Assembly (NCBI GenBank): GCA_030918015.1
Contig: JAUPTP010000010.1
Location: 1-15,268, forward strand
DNA length: 15,268 bases
From: Pseudomonadota bacterium
Lineage (GTDB): Bacteria > Pseudomonadota > Gammaproteobacteria > Burkholderiales > Burkholderiaceae_C
Reading direction: 5' to 3'
The position numbers and the translations under genes are program-made. The notes under the pieces are model-generated. The model was not told the origin of the DNA and made no database searches. It worked only from the letters and a program-made list of their open reading frames with translations. Positions within the stretch are counted from its first letter, which is position 1. The number at the start of each line of letters is the position of its first letter. Positions 8,267-15,268 of this stretch are shown here, piece after piece.

Positions 8267-8279
8267 CTAATTCTTCAGT

Positions 8280-8356
<77 letters not shown>

Positions 8357-8367
8357 GTTTTAGTGCG

Positions 8368-8415
8368 CATCAAGAACCGGGCGACAAGGTTTTTGATGAC
8401 GAGAGGAAAATCCTC
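8368..8415 (+). other. Structured spacer between the two initiator tRNAs
   Basis: Within the 72-nt spacer, CATCAAGAACC (8368-8378) pairs with GGTTTTTGATG (8388-8398) in an 11-bp stem containing one G-U pair and a 9-nt loop. A second small stem follows, GAGGA (8403-8407) with TCCTC (8411-8415). These probably separate the two tRNAs in a shared precursor and could guide RNase cleavage. The spacer is visibly richer in A/T than its surroundings. Confidence 0.55.
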
Positions 8416-8428
8416 AAAAGATTTCAGT

Positions 8429-8505
<77 letters not shown>

Positions 8506-8511
8506 AATCAG

Positions 8512-8540
8512 AAAAGCAGGTCCTTGCGACCGGCTTTTTT
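8512..8540 (+). terminator. Rho-independent terminator of the tRNA transcript
   Basis: AAAAGC (8512-8517), one mismatch, then GGTC (8519-8522) pair with GACC (8528-8531) and GCTTTT (8533-8538) around a 5-nt loop. The T-run reaches six at 8535-8540. It lies 6 nt after the second tRNA and 15 nt before the end of the convergent GGDEF gene, and ends the tRNA precursor. Confidence 0.85.
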
Positions 8541-8555
8541 CTTGCCTGGTCGCGT

Positions 8556-9578
8556 TCAGAAGAATTCCACGCCCCCGTCCAGATCATTGTTCTGCAGCAA
8601 GCCGATGGCGGTCAGGCGCTCATGCGAGATGGCCATGTTGCGGCCGTTTCCCTTGGCGTGATAGACGGCCTGATCGGCACGCTCGAAGGCGCTGCCGGGC
8701 GTGTCCGATGCTTCGATGGCCGTGAAGCCGATGCTGACCGTCAGGTGTTCAACCCGCGGAAAAGCGGTCTGCTCGACCTGGGCCCGAAAGCGTTCGAAGG
8801 CCACTTCAGCGCCGCGAGCGTTGCCGCAGCGCAGCAGCACCACGAACTCTTCTCCTCCGAATCGATACAGCCTGTCGCTGGCGCGAAAGGTGCTCTTCAT
8901 GAGTTGCGCCACGAGAAGCAGGACTTCATCGCCGATCAGGTGCCCATGCACGTCATTGACCCGCTTGAAGTGGTCGATGTCGATGAGTCCGAGCCAGTGG
9001 CTGCCCTCCATGTGCAAGCGGCGGCGCTCTTCCCCGTGGACGGGCGGCAGGGTGACCGGGTCGATGTTGAGGGCCGCACGCACGAAGGTCTCGTCGAACG
9101 ATTTGCGGTTGAGCAGCCGTGTCAGCGAGTCCCGCTCGTTTTCGTCGAGCAGGGCATGCAGGTGCATGCTGAACCGCTGGATGGCGTTGACGGTGCGCAG
9201 CAGATCGGTGCCGATGGGCGTGTCGGTGGCGATTTCCACAATCGCGATGTCATCGCTTTCGCCGGTCAGTGGCACCAGCGTGAAGACTGGAAGATCCGGT
9301 GCGCGGTGAGGCAATGTCAGGGGCTCGCCCAGCTGGATGCATTGCAACAGCAGCGGTGCATCTTCGGCTCGGACGGGGGCCTCAGGCGAGGTCATGGCCT
9401 CCAGGTGGCCGTGGCTGCGTGTCACGTACCATTTGCGCCGTTCCGCGGCATGGCTGCGCAGCACCCTGAGCCGTCGAGGCGAGAGAAGTTCGGCAAACAG
9501 ATCGACGAAGCAGCTGTCCAGCGCGGCAGGATCGCGCTGCCCTGCCAGCAGTGCCATGTGCTCGACCAGGTGCGACAT
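8556..9578 (-). CDS. GGDEF-domain diguanylate cyclase with N-terminal sensor-like region
   Basis: Encodes 340 residues from the ATG at 9578. The C-terminal half is a GGDEF domain that condenses two GTP into the second messenger cyclic di-GMP. It starts at the DSLTRLLNR signature (about 150-158), then DIDHFKRVND (200-209, metal-binding Asp), the catalytic loop GGEEF (241-245) and a late ERADQAVYHAKGNGRN. The product-inhibition site RxxD is present as RASD (232-235), five residues before GGEEF. The first 140 residues carry no predicted membrane segment and may form a GAF- or PAS-like sensor; the ligand is unknown. An in-frame extension to 9794 would overlap the cupin gene and reads as antisense noise. 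It lies 23 nt after the cupin gene and is probably co-transcribed. The chosen start has a weak ribosome-binding site. Confidence 0.92.
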   Translation of the reverse strand: MSHLVEHMALLAGQRDPAALDSCFVDLFAELLSPRRLRVLRSHAAERRKWYVTRSHGHLEAMTSPEAPVRAEDAPLLLQCIQLGEPLTLPHRAPDLPVFTLVPLTGESDDIAIVEIATDTPIGTDLLRTVNAIQRFSMHLHALLDENERDSLTRLLNRKSFDETFVRAALNIDPVTLPPVHGEERRRLHMEGSHWLGLIDIDHFKRVNDVHGHLIGDEVLLLVAQLMKSTFRASDRLYRFGGEEFVVLLRCGNARGAEVAFERFRAQVEQTAFPRVEHLTVSIGFTAIEASDTPGSAFERADQAVYHAKGNGRNMAISHERLTAIGLLQNNDLDGGVEFF

Positions 9579-9601
9579 GTCTCGTCGATCCGGGCAAGGC
9601 C

Positions 9602-10009
9602 TCAGCTGCGCACGAACAGTGTGCGCAGCGGCTCCGGCCCGATCTGCCGGCTCCAGTGGCCATGAACCTTCGGATCGAACGTGGCGCCGGCCGGCAGCAC
9701 GTCGGCCGAATAGAAATGCTCCCCAGCCGAGAAGATGCGCGAGCTGCCATCCTGCAGACCGATTTCCATCTGGCCCGAGAGGATGAAGACCCATTGCGGT
9801 TCGCCGGTGCAGTGGAATTCGCTGCGGAATCCCGGGGGGCTTTCCCGCAGCTGCAACTCCCGGACCGGCTGGTTGGCGGACAGGCGTGCGGCGGGTTTTC
9901 CGTGGTCCAGCGCGATGGGCTCCTGGCGGAAGCGGGCAAACCCGTCCGTATCGGTGAACAGGAGGGTTTGCAGGAAGACCAGGGTGGTGTTGGACGCGGA
10001 CTGGCTCAT
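9602..10009 (-). CDS. Small cupin-domain protein of unknown function
   Basis: Encodes 135 residues from the ATG at 10009. The centre resembles a single cupin barrel: FHCTGEPQWVFILSGQMEI (about 65-83, with His66 and the conserved glycine before QMEI) followed by SAGEHFYSADV and a late HGH (116-118) that could serve as metal ligands. Cupins of this size are very diverse, including enzymes and binding proteins, so no substrate is assigned. No signal peptide is seen, so a cytosolic location is likely. The start is uncertain: a frame extension to 10132 exists, but its extra 41 residues look non-coding and neither start has a strong ribosome-binding site. The GGDEF gene follows after 23 nt on the same strand. 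Confidence 0.75.
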   Translation of the reverse strand: MSQSASNTTLVFLQTLLFTDTDGFARFRQEPIALDHGKPAARLSANQPVRELQLRESPPGFRSEFHCTGEPQWVFILSGQMEIGLQDGSSRIFSAGEHFYSADVLPAGATFDPKVHGHWSRQIGPEPLRTLFVRS

Positions 10010-10149
10010 GACGAAAGCGCGTGAAGTCGAGAACACCGGGATTTTGCTTCGCACTGGGGGCGCGGTGCTCGATTGGGCCAGAGCGCTTCGACTCAAAGGG
10101 CTGGAAAAGTGCCTCTCTGTCCGGTCAGTCATCTGGCTGAGGGGCGTGC

Positions 10150-10401
10150 ATGGTACAAACCCTCCCCATCATGCTGAGCGATGCCATCTTGCAATCCTGG
10201 AATCCCTGCGCGCCTGACGAGGCTCGCGCCTTGGTGCGTGCCGTGGTCGAGCGCGCGCGCCTGGAGGGGGTTGACCTGAGCCCCGCCCCCACCGAGCCGG
10301 ACAACTGTTGCGGCAACGGGTGCATCGGCTGTGTCTGGGAGGGGTTCTACAGCGATCTGGCCTACTGGCGCGACGAATCCCTGTTGCGCTGGGCGGCCTG
10401 A
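10150..10401 (+). CDS. Small oxidoreductase-like domain protein with CCGNGCIGCVW motif (copy A)
   Basis: Encodes 83 residues. The C-terminal part holds four cysteines in the motif CCGNGCIGCVWEGFYSDL (Cys53, 54, 58 and 61) followed by AYWRDE. This resembles the short oxidoreductase-like domain (Pfam Oxidored-like) found alone in many proteobacteria and at the N-terminus of some eukaryotic proteins; its biochemical role is not established. The cysteines could bind a metal or an iron-sulphur cluster, which is inference. AGGGG at 10140-10144 supports the ATG at 10150; an internal ATG at 10171 is an alternative. A paralogue follows after 8 nt. Confidence 0.8.
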   Translation: MVQTLPIMLSDAILQSWNPCAPDEARALVRAVVERARLEGVDLSPAPTEPDNCCGNGCIGCVWEGFYSDLAYWRDESLLRWAA

Positions 10402-10409
10402 GGACGATC

Positions 10410-10742
10410 ATGATCTGGCCCGCGATGACTGCGCCCGACTACAGCGGGCTCGACGATCAGGCTTTGCGGCAGGTGCGGCCAGCCTTGAAGCTGGAGGCGG
10501 AGGCGCTCATCGCCGAAGTGATCCGGCGCGCCCAACAGCAAGGCCTTCAGGATCAGCTCGATCCGGCACCGCAGAGTCCGGTTCATTGCTGTGGCCGCGG
10601 TTGCAGCAACTGTGTCTGGATCTACTTCTACAGCGAGGTGATGTTCTGGCGCGATGCGGCGCTGGCGCGCCATACCACAGCCGAGGGTGCATCTTGCACA
10701 GCTTGCCCCGCCTGCTGCGATCTCGACCGGAAAACCCCTTGA
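10410..10742 (+). CDS. Small oxidoreductase-like domain protein with CCGRGCSNCVW motif (copy B)
   Basis: Encodes 110 residues from the ATG at 10410, supported by GAGGA at 10400-10404. The core CCGRGCSNCVWIYFYSEVMF (Cys60, 61, 65 and 68) followed by WRDAALARH is the same domain as in the gene just upstream, and the preceding helical region (residues 25-50) has a similar pattern, so the two probably arose by tandem duplication. It differs by a C-terminal tail with four more cysteines, CTACPACC (96-103), not seen in copy A. The 8-nt gap implies one transcript. An in-frame ATG at 10425 is an alternative start. Function unknown. Confidence 0.78.
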   Translation: MIWPAMTAPDYSGLDDQALRQVRPALKLEAEALIAEVIRRAQQQGLQDQLDPAPQSPVHCCGRGCSNCVWIYFYSEVMFWRDAALARHTTAEGASCTACPACCDLDRKTP

Positions 10743-10858
10743 ACGTGGGGGGGGTAACCATCGGGTACCCCTCCAAGATGACTTCACCGTCGCATGAGAT
10801 CAGCAAGTGGGGCCGGGTCTCCCGGGGCTTGCGGACATGACGACGGGGCAAGATCGTC

Positions 10859-11410
10859 ATGGGGTGTGTGATGTCCAACAAGGGTACGACAGGTGGCTGG
10901 CGCGTTATCGCGGTGACGCTTCTGCTGGCCGGACTCGGGTTGATGAACAGTGCAGCCCAGGCCGCCTCCGTTCAGCAGCAGGAACTGGAGGTGGTCGATG
11001 CGATCAATCGCATCCGCGCCGAGCATGGGCTGCAGCCCGTCACGCTGGACCCTCGCCTGCAGGAAGCGGCTCGCCGGCATTCGAGCGACATGGCGGTCTC
11101 GCAATGTTTCCAGCATGATGACTGCGACGGTGCGGGCAACTGGTCGGATCGGATCTATTCCTTTTATCCGCGGCCTGAGCGGATCGCCGAGAACATCGCG
11201 GCCGGCCGTGCCGGTGCCGCCGCGACGGTCGAGGCCTGGATGCGCAGCGCCGTGCACCGCGCCAACATCCTGCGTCCGGAGTGGCGTGGCACGGGGGTCA
11301 GCCTGGTCAGCCTGCCGGGCAGCCCCTACGAGCACTACTGGACCCAGACCTTCGGCTCCGTGCCCGTGACCAGCGTGCCGGTGCAGATGGCCATCTCCTC
11401 GCCGCGCTGA
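10859..11410 (+). CDS. Secreted CAP (SCP/PR1-like) domain protein
   Basis: Encodes 183 residues. Residues 1-35 look like a Sec signal peptide: Lys/Arg before VIAVTLLLAGLGLMNSAAQA, with probable cleavage at AQA-A. The rest is a CAP domain of the bacterial YkwD-like type. The four residues that line the CAP cavity are probably His74 (in RRHSSDMA), Glu111 (in IAENIAAG), Glu125 (in TVEAWM) and His133 (in SAVHRANIL). The later GTGVSLV is also typical. Bacterial CAP proteins are secreted, and their activity is mostly unknown. A second ATG at 10871 keeps the signal peptide intact and is an equally possible start. The last 76 bp overlap the end of the convergent MFS gene. Confidence 0.88.
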   Translation: MGCVMSNKGTTGGWRVIAVTLLLAGLGLMNSAAQAASVQQQELEVVDAINRIRAEHGLQPVTLDPRLQEAARRHSSDMAVSQCFQHDDCDGAGNWSDRIYSFYPRPERIAENIAAGRAGAAATVEAWMRSAVHRANILRPEWRGTGVSLVSLPGSPYEHYWTQTFGSVPVTSVPVQMAISSPR

Positions 11411-12573
11411 GCCCGGACCGAGCGTTGCAGGGCCAGCAGGCCCAGTCCGGTCAGGACCAGCGAGGCTGGCATCAGGGTTTCCACGCCGGTCCGTGCATAG
11501 AGCTGGGCCCCGGTCCAGGCGCCCAGCGACATGCCCAGATACATCGCCGAGGCATTGGCGGCCAAGGCCAGGCTGCGCAGCGAGGTGGGCACCAGCTGGA
11601 TCAGGCGCTGTTGCTGCGGGGCGGCGAACATCAGCCCGGTGATCGACCACAGCAGCATCATTGCCAGGCCAGGGCCGGGATGGCGCGGCACCAGCATCAT
11701 GCCTGCAAAGGCCAGAATCAGGCCGAGCACCGAGGCCCGGATCAGTCGGACAGGCCCGAGCCGGCTGCCGAGCTGACCGGCCAGAAGGTTGCCCGCCACG
11801 CCTCCGAGCCCGAAAACCATCAGCACGGCCGTCATGTCGGCGGGCGCCAGTCCAAAGTGCTCTTTCATCAGCGGCACGAGCAGCGTGTAGCCACAGAACT
11901 GTCCCGCCATCAGCAGCAACATCATCATCAGGGCCCAGAAGGTCGCGGGGTGCTCGAGCGCATGCAGGAAGGCGGCGCGGGGCATGCGCTGACCGCAAGG
12001 GCCTTCGCCCAAGGTCGTCCACAGGTACAGGGCCAGGAGCGGGGCGCCCAGGGTGATCAGGCCGAAGATGGTGCGCCACGACACGACATGGCCGAGCCAG
12101 GCGGCAACGGGGGCGCCCAGCACGATCGCCAGCGTCATGCCAGCGAAGATGGTGGCCAGCGCTCGGGCCTGGTGTTCGGGTCGGACCAGCGCGGCGCCCT
12201 GTGCCGAGGCGGCCGGACCGATGGCCGCGGCGCCCACGGCCATCAGGATGCGGGCGAACAGGCCCGCAAGCCAGTTGGGCGCAAAGACCGTGGCCAGCGC
12301 GCCAGCCGCCAGCAGGAGCAGGCCGCCAGAGATCAGCTCCCGGCGCGGGCGGTGACCGAAAAGGATCTGCAGCAGGGGGGCGGTCAGGGCGAAGGTCAGC
12401 GAGTGCACGGCCACCAGCTCGGCAATCCGTGCGGGAGGCACCTGCCAGTCGGAGGCGATGCTGTCGAGCAGGCCGATCAGCGCCAGGGAACTCGTGCCAA
12501 ACAGGAAGTAGCAGCCGCCCAGCGCAGGCAGGGTGAGGCGGTGGGCGGGCAGAGGGCGGGCAGTGTCCATCAT
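11335..12573 (-). CDS. MFS transporter (DHA1-like, probable drug or metabolite exporter)
   Basis: Encodes 412 residues from the ATG at 12573 (the next codon, at 12570, is also ATG), with a hydrophobic pattern that fits twelve membrane segments and the usual length for the family. Features include HRPRRELISGGLLLLAAGA after the second segment, FAGMTLAIVLGAPVAAWLG (resembling the antiporter motif C region) and GQLGSRLGPVRLIRASVLG (motif-A-like loop in the second half). The resemblance is to the AraJ/drug:H+ antiporter-1 group; the substrate cannot be read from the sequence. It is divergent from a LysR gene 64 bp away, which is the likely regulator. In-frame sequence upstream to 12879 is antisense to that gene. 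The final residues overlap the CAP gene. Confidence 0.9.
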   Translation of the reverse strand: MMDTARPLPAHRLTLPALGGCYFLFGTSSLALIGLLDSIASDWQVPPARIAELVAVHSLTFALTAPLLQILFGHRPRRELISGGLLLLAAGALATVFAPNWLAGLFARILMAVGAAAIGPAASAQGAALVRPEHQARALATIFAGMTLAIVLGAPVAAWLGHVVSWRTIFGLITLGAPLLALYLWTTLGEGPCGQRMPRAAFLHALEHPATFWALMMMLLLMAGQFCGYTLLVPLMKEHFGLAPADMTAVLMVFGLGGVAGNLLAGQLGSRLGPVRLIRASVLGLILAFAGMMLVPRHPGPGLAMMLLWSITGLMFAAPQQQRLIQLVPTSLRSLALAANASAMYLGMSLGAWTGAQLYARTGVETLMPASLVLTGLGLLALQRSVRAQRGEEMAICTGTLVTGTEPKVWVQ

Positions 12574-12597
12574 GCCCGGCAGTCTCGGGTGGCTTGA

Positions 12598-12625
12598 CCT
12601 ATATTGGAAATCGTTTGTTTGTCTA
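12598..12625 (-). promoter_or_regulatory. Putative MFS promoter and LysR operator in the divergent gap
   Basis: Reading on the minus strand, TAGACA (12625-12620) and TATAGG (12603-12598) are separated by 16 nt, a fair sigma-70 match whose start would fall near 12591, about 18 nt before the MFS ATG. The entire gap is only 64 bp and is much more A/T-rich than its flanks. A LysR-type protein encoded on one side would typically bind here. I could not find a clean inverted repeat that defines the operator. Confidence 0.45.
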
Positions 12626-12637
12626 TGAGGTATCGCT

Positions 12638-13576
12638 GTGATCGATCTCAGGGGCGTTGACCTCAACCTGATGGTGTCGCTGGCTGTGCTGCTGGAGGAG
12701 GGCAACGTGACCCGGGCGGCCGAGCGCTTGCATGTGGGGCAGCCGGCGCTGTCGGCGCAGCTGGCGCGGTTGCGCCGGCTGTTTGATGATCCCTTGCTGC
12801 TGCCTGCGCCGGGCGGCAGGGGCATGGTGTCCACGCCCCGGGCGCTGGCTCTGGCGGGGCCTTTGCACGAGGTGCTCAAAGGCCTGGAGCAACTGGTTCG
12901 CCAGCGGCCGGACTTCGATCCGCGACGTGACGAGCGGGTCTTTCATGTGGCCGAGACCGACAATGCCTCGGTGATCGTCGGCCTGCCGCTGATCGAGGCC
13001 CTGGCGCGGGAGGCGGGGCCGGGCGTGCGTCTGGCACTGCGTGCGCCGGATGCGCCGGAGGCGATCGCGCAGCTCGAACGCGGCGATGTCGATCTGCTGA
13101 TCGGCATCGGGGACCGGGTGCCGGGCGCCATGCGGTCACGGCAGCTGCTGACGGAGCGTTTCGTGCTGGTGCAACGCCGCGGCCATCCCCGCGGCATGGG
13201 CGCACTGGACCTGGAGACCTACTGCGCGCTGACCCATGTGGTCGTGAGCTCCACGGGCGGCAGTCACAGCGGCCTGCTCGACGAGCCGCTGGCCGAGCTG
13301 GGGCGGCGGCGCCATGTGGCCTTGTCTGTCCAGCAGTTCACGTTGCTGCCCGAGATCGTGCGCACCACCGATCATGTCGCCACGCTGCCCAGCCGGCTGG
13401 CCGAGCGGCATGCAGCGACGCTGGACTGCTTCGAGCTGCCGTTTCCGTCGCCGCTGTTCACGCTGCATGCGGCTTGGCATCCCCGTCAGCACGCCGATCC
13501 GGCGCTGCGCTGGCTGCGGACGTTGCTGGTGACCTCGCTCGGGCAGATCACGGGGCGAGATCCCGCGGCGCCGTGA
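12638..13576 (+). CDS. LysR-family transcriptional regulator
   Basis: Encodes 312 residues, the normal LysR length. The N-terminal winged helix-turn-helix is clear: DLNLMVSLAVLLEEGNVTRA followed by AERLHVGQPALSAQLARLRR (about 8-46). A C-terminal effector-binding domain follows (from about residue 90: FHVAETDNASVIVGLPLIEA and RGDVDLLIGIG). The start is GTG at 12638 with GAGG at 12627-12630, 7 nt upstream. It is transcribed away from the MFS gene, the classic arrangement in which the regulator controls its divergent neighbour and itself. The effector is unknown. A strong hairpin 10 nt after its stop ends the opposing rpsJ transcript and may also end this one. Confidence 0.93.
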   Translation: MIDLRGVDLNLMVSLAVLLEEGNVTRAAERLHVGQPALSAQLARLRRLFDDPLLLPAPGGRGMVSTPRALALAGPLHEVLKGLEQLVRQRPDFDPRRDERVFHVAETDNASVIVGLPLIEALAREAGPGVRLALRAPDAPEAIAQLERGDVDLLIGIGDRVPGAMRSRQLLTERFVLVQRRGHPRGMGALDLETYCALTHVVVSSTGGSHSGLLDEPLAELGRRRHVALSVQQFTLLPEIVRTTDHVATLPSRLAERHAATLDCFELPFPSPLFTLHAAWHPRQHADPALRWLRTLLVTSLGQITGRDPAAP

Positions 13577-13586
13577 AGCGCCCATG

Positions 13587-13612
13587 AAAAAAGCGACCCG
13601 AGGGTCGCTTTC
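13587..13612 (-). terminator. Strong terminator of the tuf-rpsJ transcript (possibly bidirectional)
   Basis: AAAGCGACC (13590-13598) and GGTCGCTTT (13603-13611) form a perfect 9-bp stem with a 4-nt loop. On the minus strand six T follow or overlap the stem (complement of 13592-13587), making a good rho-independent terminator for rpsJ. On the plus strand only three T occur, so it may also stop LysR transcription but less well. Confidence 0.85.
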
Positions 13613-13670
13613 CTGATGCGGATCGTCATCACCGGGTCATCCGCAGCGCGGAGCATCCGGTGGTGAATGA

Positions 13671-13982
13671 TCACTGCAGCTTGATCTCGACGTCGACGCC
13701 GGCGGGCAGGTCGAGCTTCATCAGCGCGTCGACCGTCTTGTCGGTCGGGTCGATGATGTCCATCAGGCGCTGGTGCGTGCGGATCTCGAACTGGTCGCGC
13801 GAGGTCTTGTTGACGTGCGGCGAACGCAGGATGTCGAAACGCTGCATGCGGGTCGGCAGGGGCACCGGGCCCTTGACGATCGCGCCGGTGCGCTTGGCGG
13901 TGTCGACGATTTCCAGGGCCGACTGGTCGATCAGCTTGTAATCGAACGCCTTCAGGCGGATGCGGATCTTTTGCTTCTGCAT
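13671..13982 (-). CDS. rpsJ: 30S ribosomal protein S10
   Basis: Encodes 103 residues, the standard length, beginning [20 protein letters not shown], with [20 protein letters not shown] and the C-terminal [13 protein letters not shown]10 is part of the 30S head and also acts as NusE in transcription antitermination. AAGGA about 7 nt before the ATG is a good ribosome-binding site. It lies 101 nt after tuf on the same strand and is followed by a strong terminator about 60 nt later, so it ends the transcript. In most proteobacteria rpsJ is followed by rplC and the rest of the S10 operon; here no such gene follows. Confidence 0.98.
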   Translation of the reverse strand: MQKQKIRIRLKAFDYKLIDQSALEIVDTAKRTGAIVKGPVPLPTRMQRFDILRSPHVNKTSRDQFEIRTHQRLMDIIDPTDKTVDALMKLDLPAGVDVEIKLQ

Positions 13983-14051
13983 GACTTTTCCTTCGTAAAG
14001 AGCGATGCGGCTGGCGGCAGGGTGCCGTGGGGTCAGCCGCGGTCAGGGAAA

Positions 14052-14071
14052 GGACGGCCGCGAGGCCGTCC
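14052..14071 (-). other. GC-rich hairpin between tuf and rpsJ
   Basis: GGACGGCC (14052-14059) and GGCCGTCC (14064-14071) form a perfect 8-bp stem around a 4-nt loop, beginning 12 nt after the tuf stop on the minus strand. It is followed there by TTTCCC, too short a T-run for an efficient terminator. It may cause partial termination or stabilise the tuf mRNA end, which would make more EF-Tu than S10. Confidence 0.5.
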
Positions 14072-14083
14072 CGTCACACAAGA

Positions 14084-15268
<1,185 letters not shown>

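Noticed and set aside
10747..10771. GGGGTA/TACCCC inverted repeat after the second CCGxGC gene as a terminator
   Set aside because: The stem is only 6 bp with a 9-nt loop and no T-run follows.

Overview
The window comes from a high-GC betaproteobacterium, most likely of the order Burkholderiales (Comamonadaceae, Sphaerotilaceae or a close relative). The evidence is the ribosomal protein sequences (for example the S8 start [10 protein letters not shown], the Ala/Glu-rich L17 tail and a 72-residue IF-1 placed between secY and rpmJ) and the strong G/C third-position bias. No genome was searched, so the genus is left open.

Region 1 (1-8195, + strand) is the spc-alpha ribosomal protein cluster in the usual order: rplE (3' end only), rpsN, rpsH, rplF, rplR, rpsE, rpmD, rplO, secY, infA, rpmJ, rpsM, rpsK, rpsD, rpoA, rplQ. 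Genes up to rpsK lie 2-72 nt apart. The last part has longer structured spacers: 226 nt before rpsD with a TATAAT-type promoter and hairpins, 139 nt before rpoA with two tandem hairpins (the second terminator-like), and 98 nt before rplQ with two GC-rich hairpins. Together these genes supply ribosomal subunits, the SecY translocon channel, initiation factor 1 and the RNA polymerase alpha subunit.

Region 2 (8237-8540) holds two identical initiator tRNA(fMet) genes in tandem, with their own promoter, a structured 72-nt spacer and a rho-independent terminator.

Region 3 (8556-13576) is an accessory segment. It contains a minus-strand pair (a cupin protein, then a GGDEF diguanylate cyclase), a plus-strand pair of small paralogous CCGxGCxxCVW proteins, a secreted CAP/SCP-domain protein, and a divergent MFS transporter/LysR regulator pair. 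The MFS and CAP genes converge and overlap by 76 bp.

Region 4 (13587-15268, - strand) is tuf followed by rpsJ, closed by a strong terminator. tuf runs off the right edge and lacks only its first two codons. rpsJ is normally followed by rplC as the head of the S10 operon. Here it ends a transcript and faces the rest of the ribosomal cluster from the opposite strand, so this family of operons has been split and rearranged.

Most of the window is ordinary housekeeping sequence. I do not see a convincing undescribed multi-gene system. The items most worth a second look are the rpsD leader (a possible relocated S4 control site), the rpsD-rpoA attenuator-like hairpins, the tandem cysteine-motif proteins, and the tuf-rpsJ arrangement.
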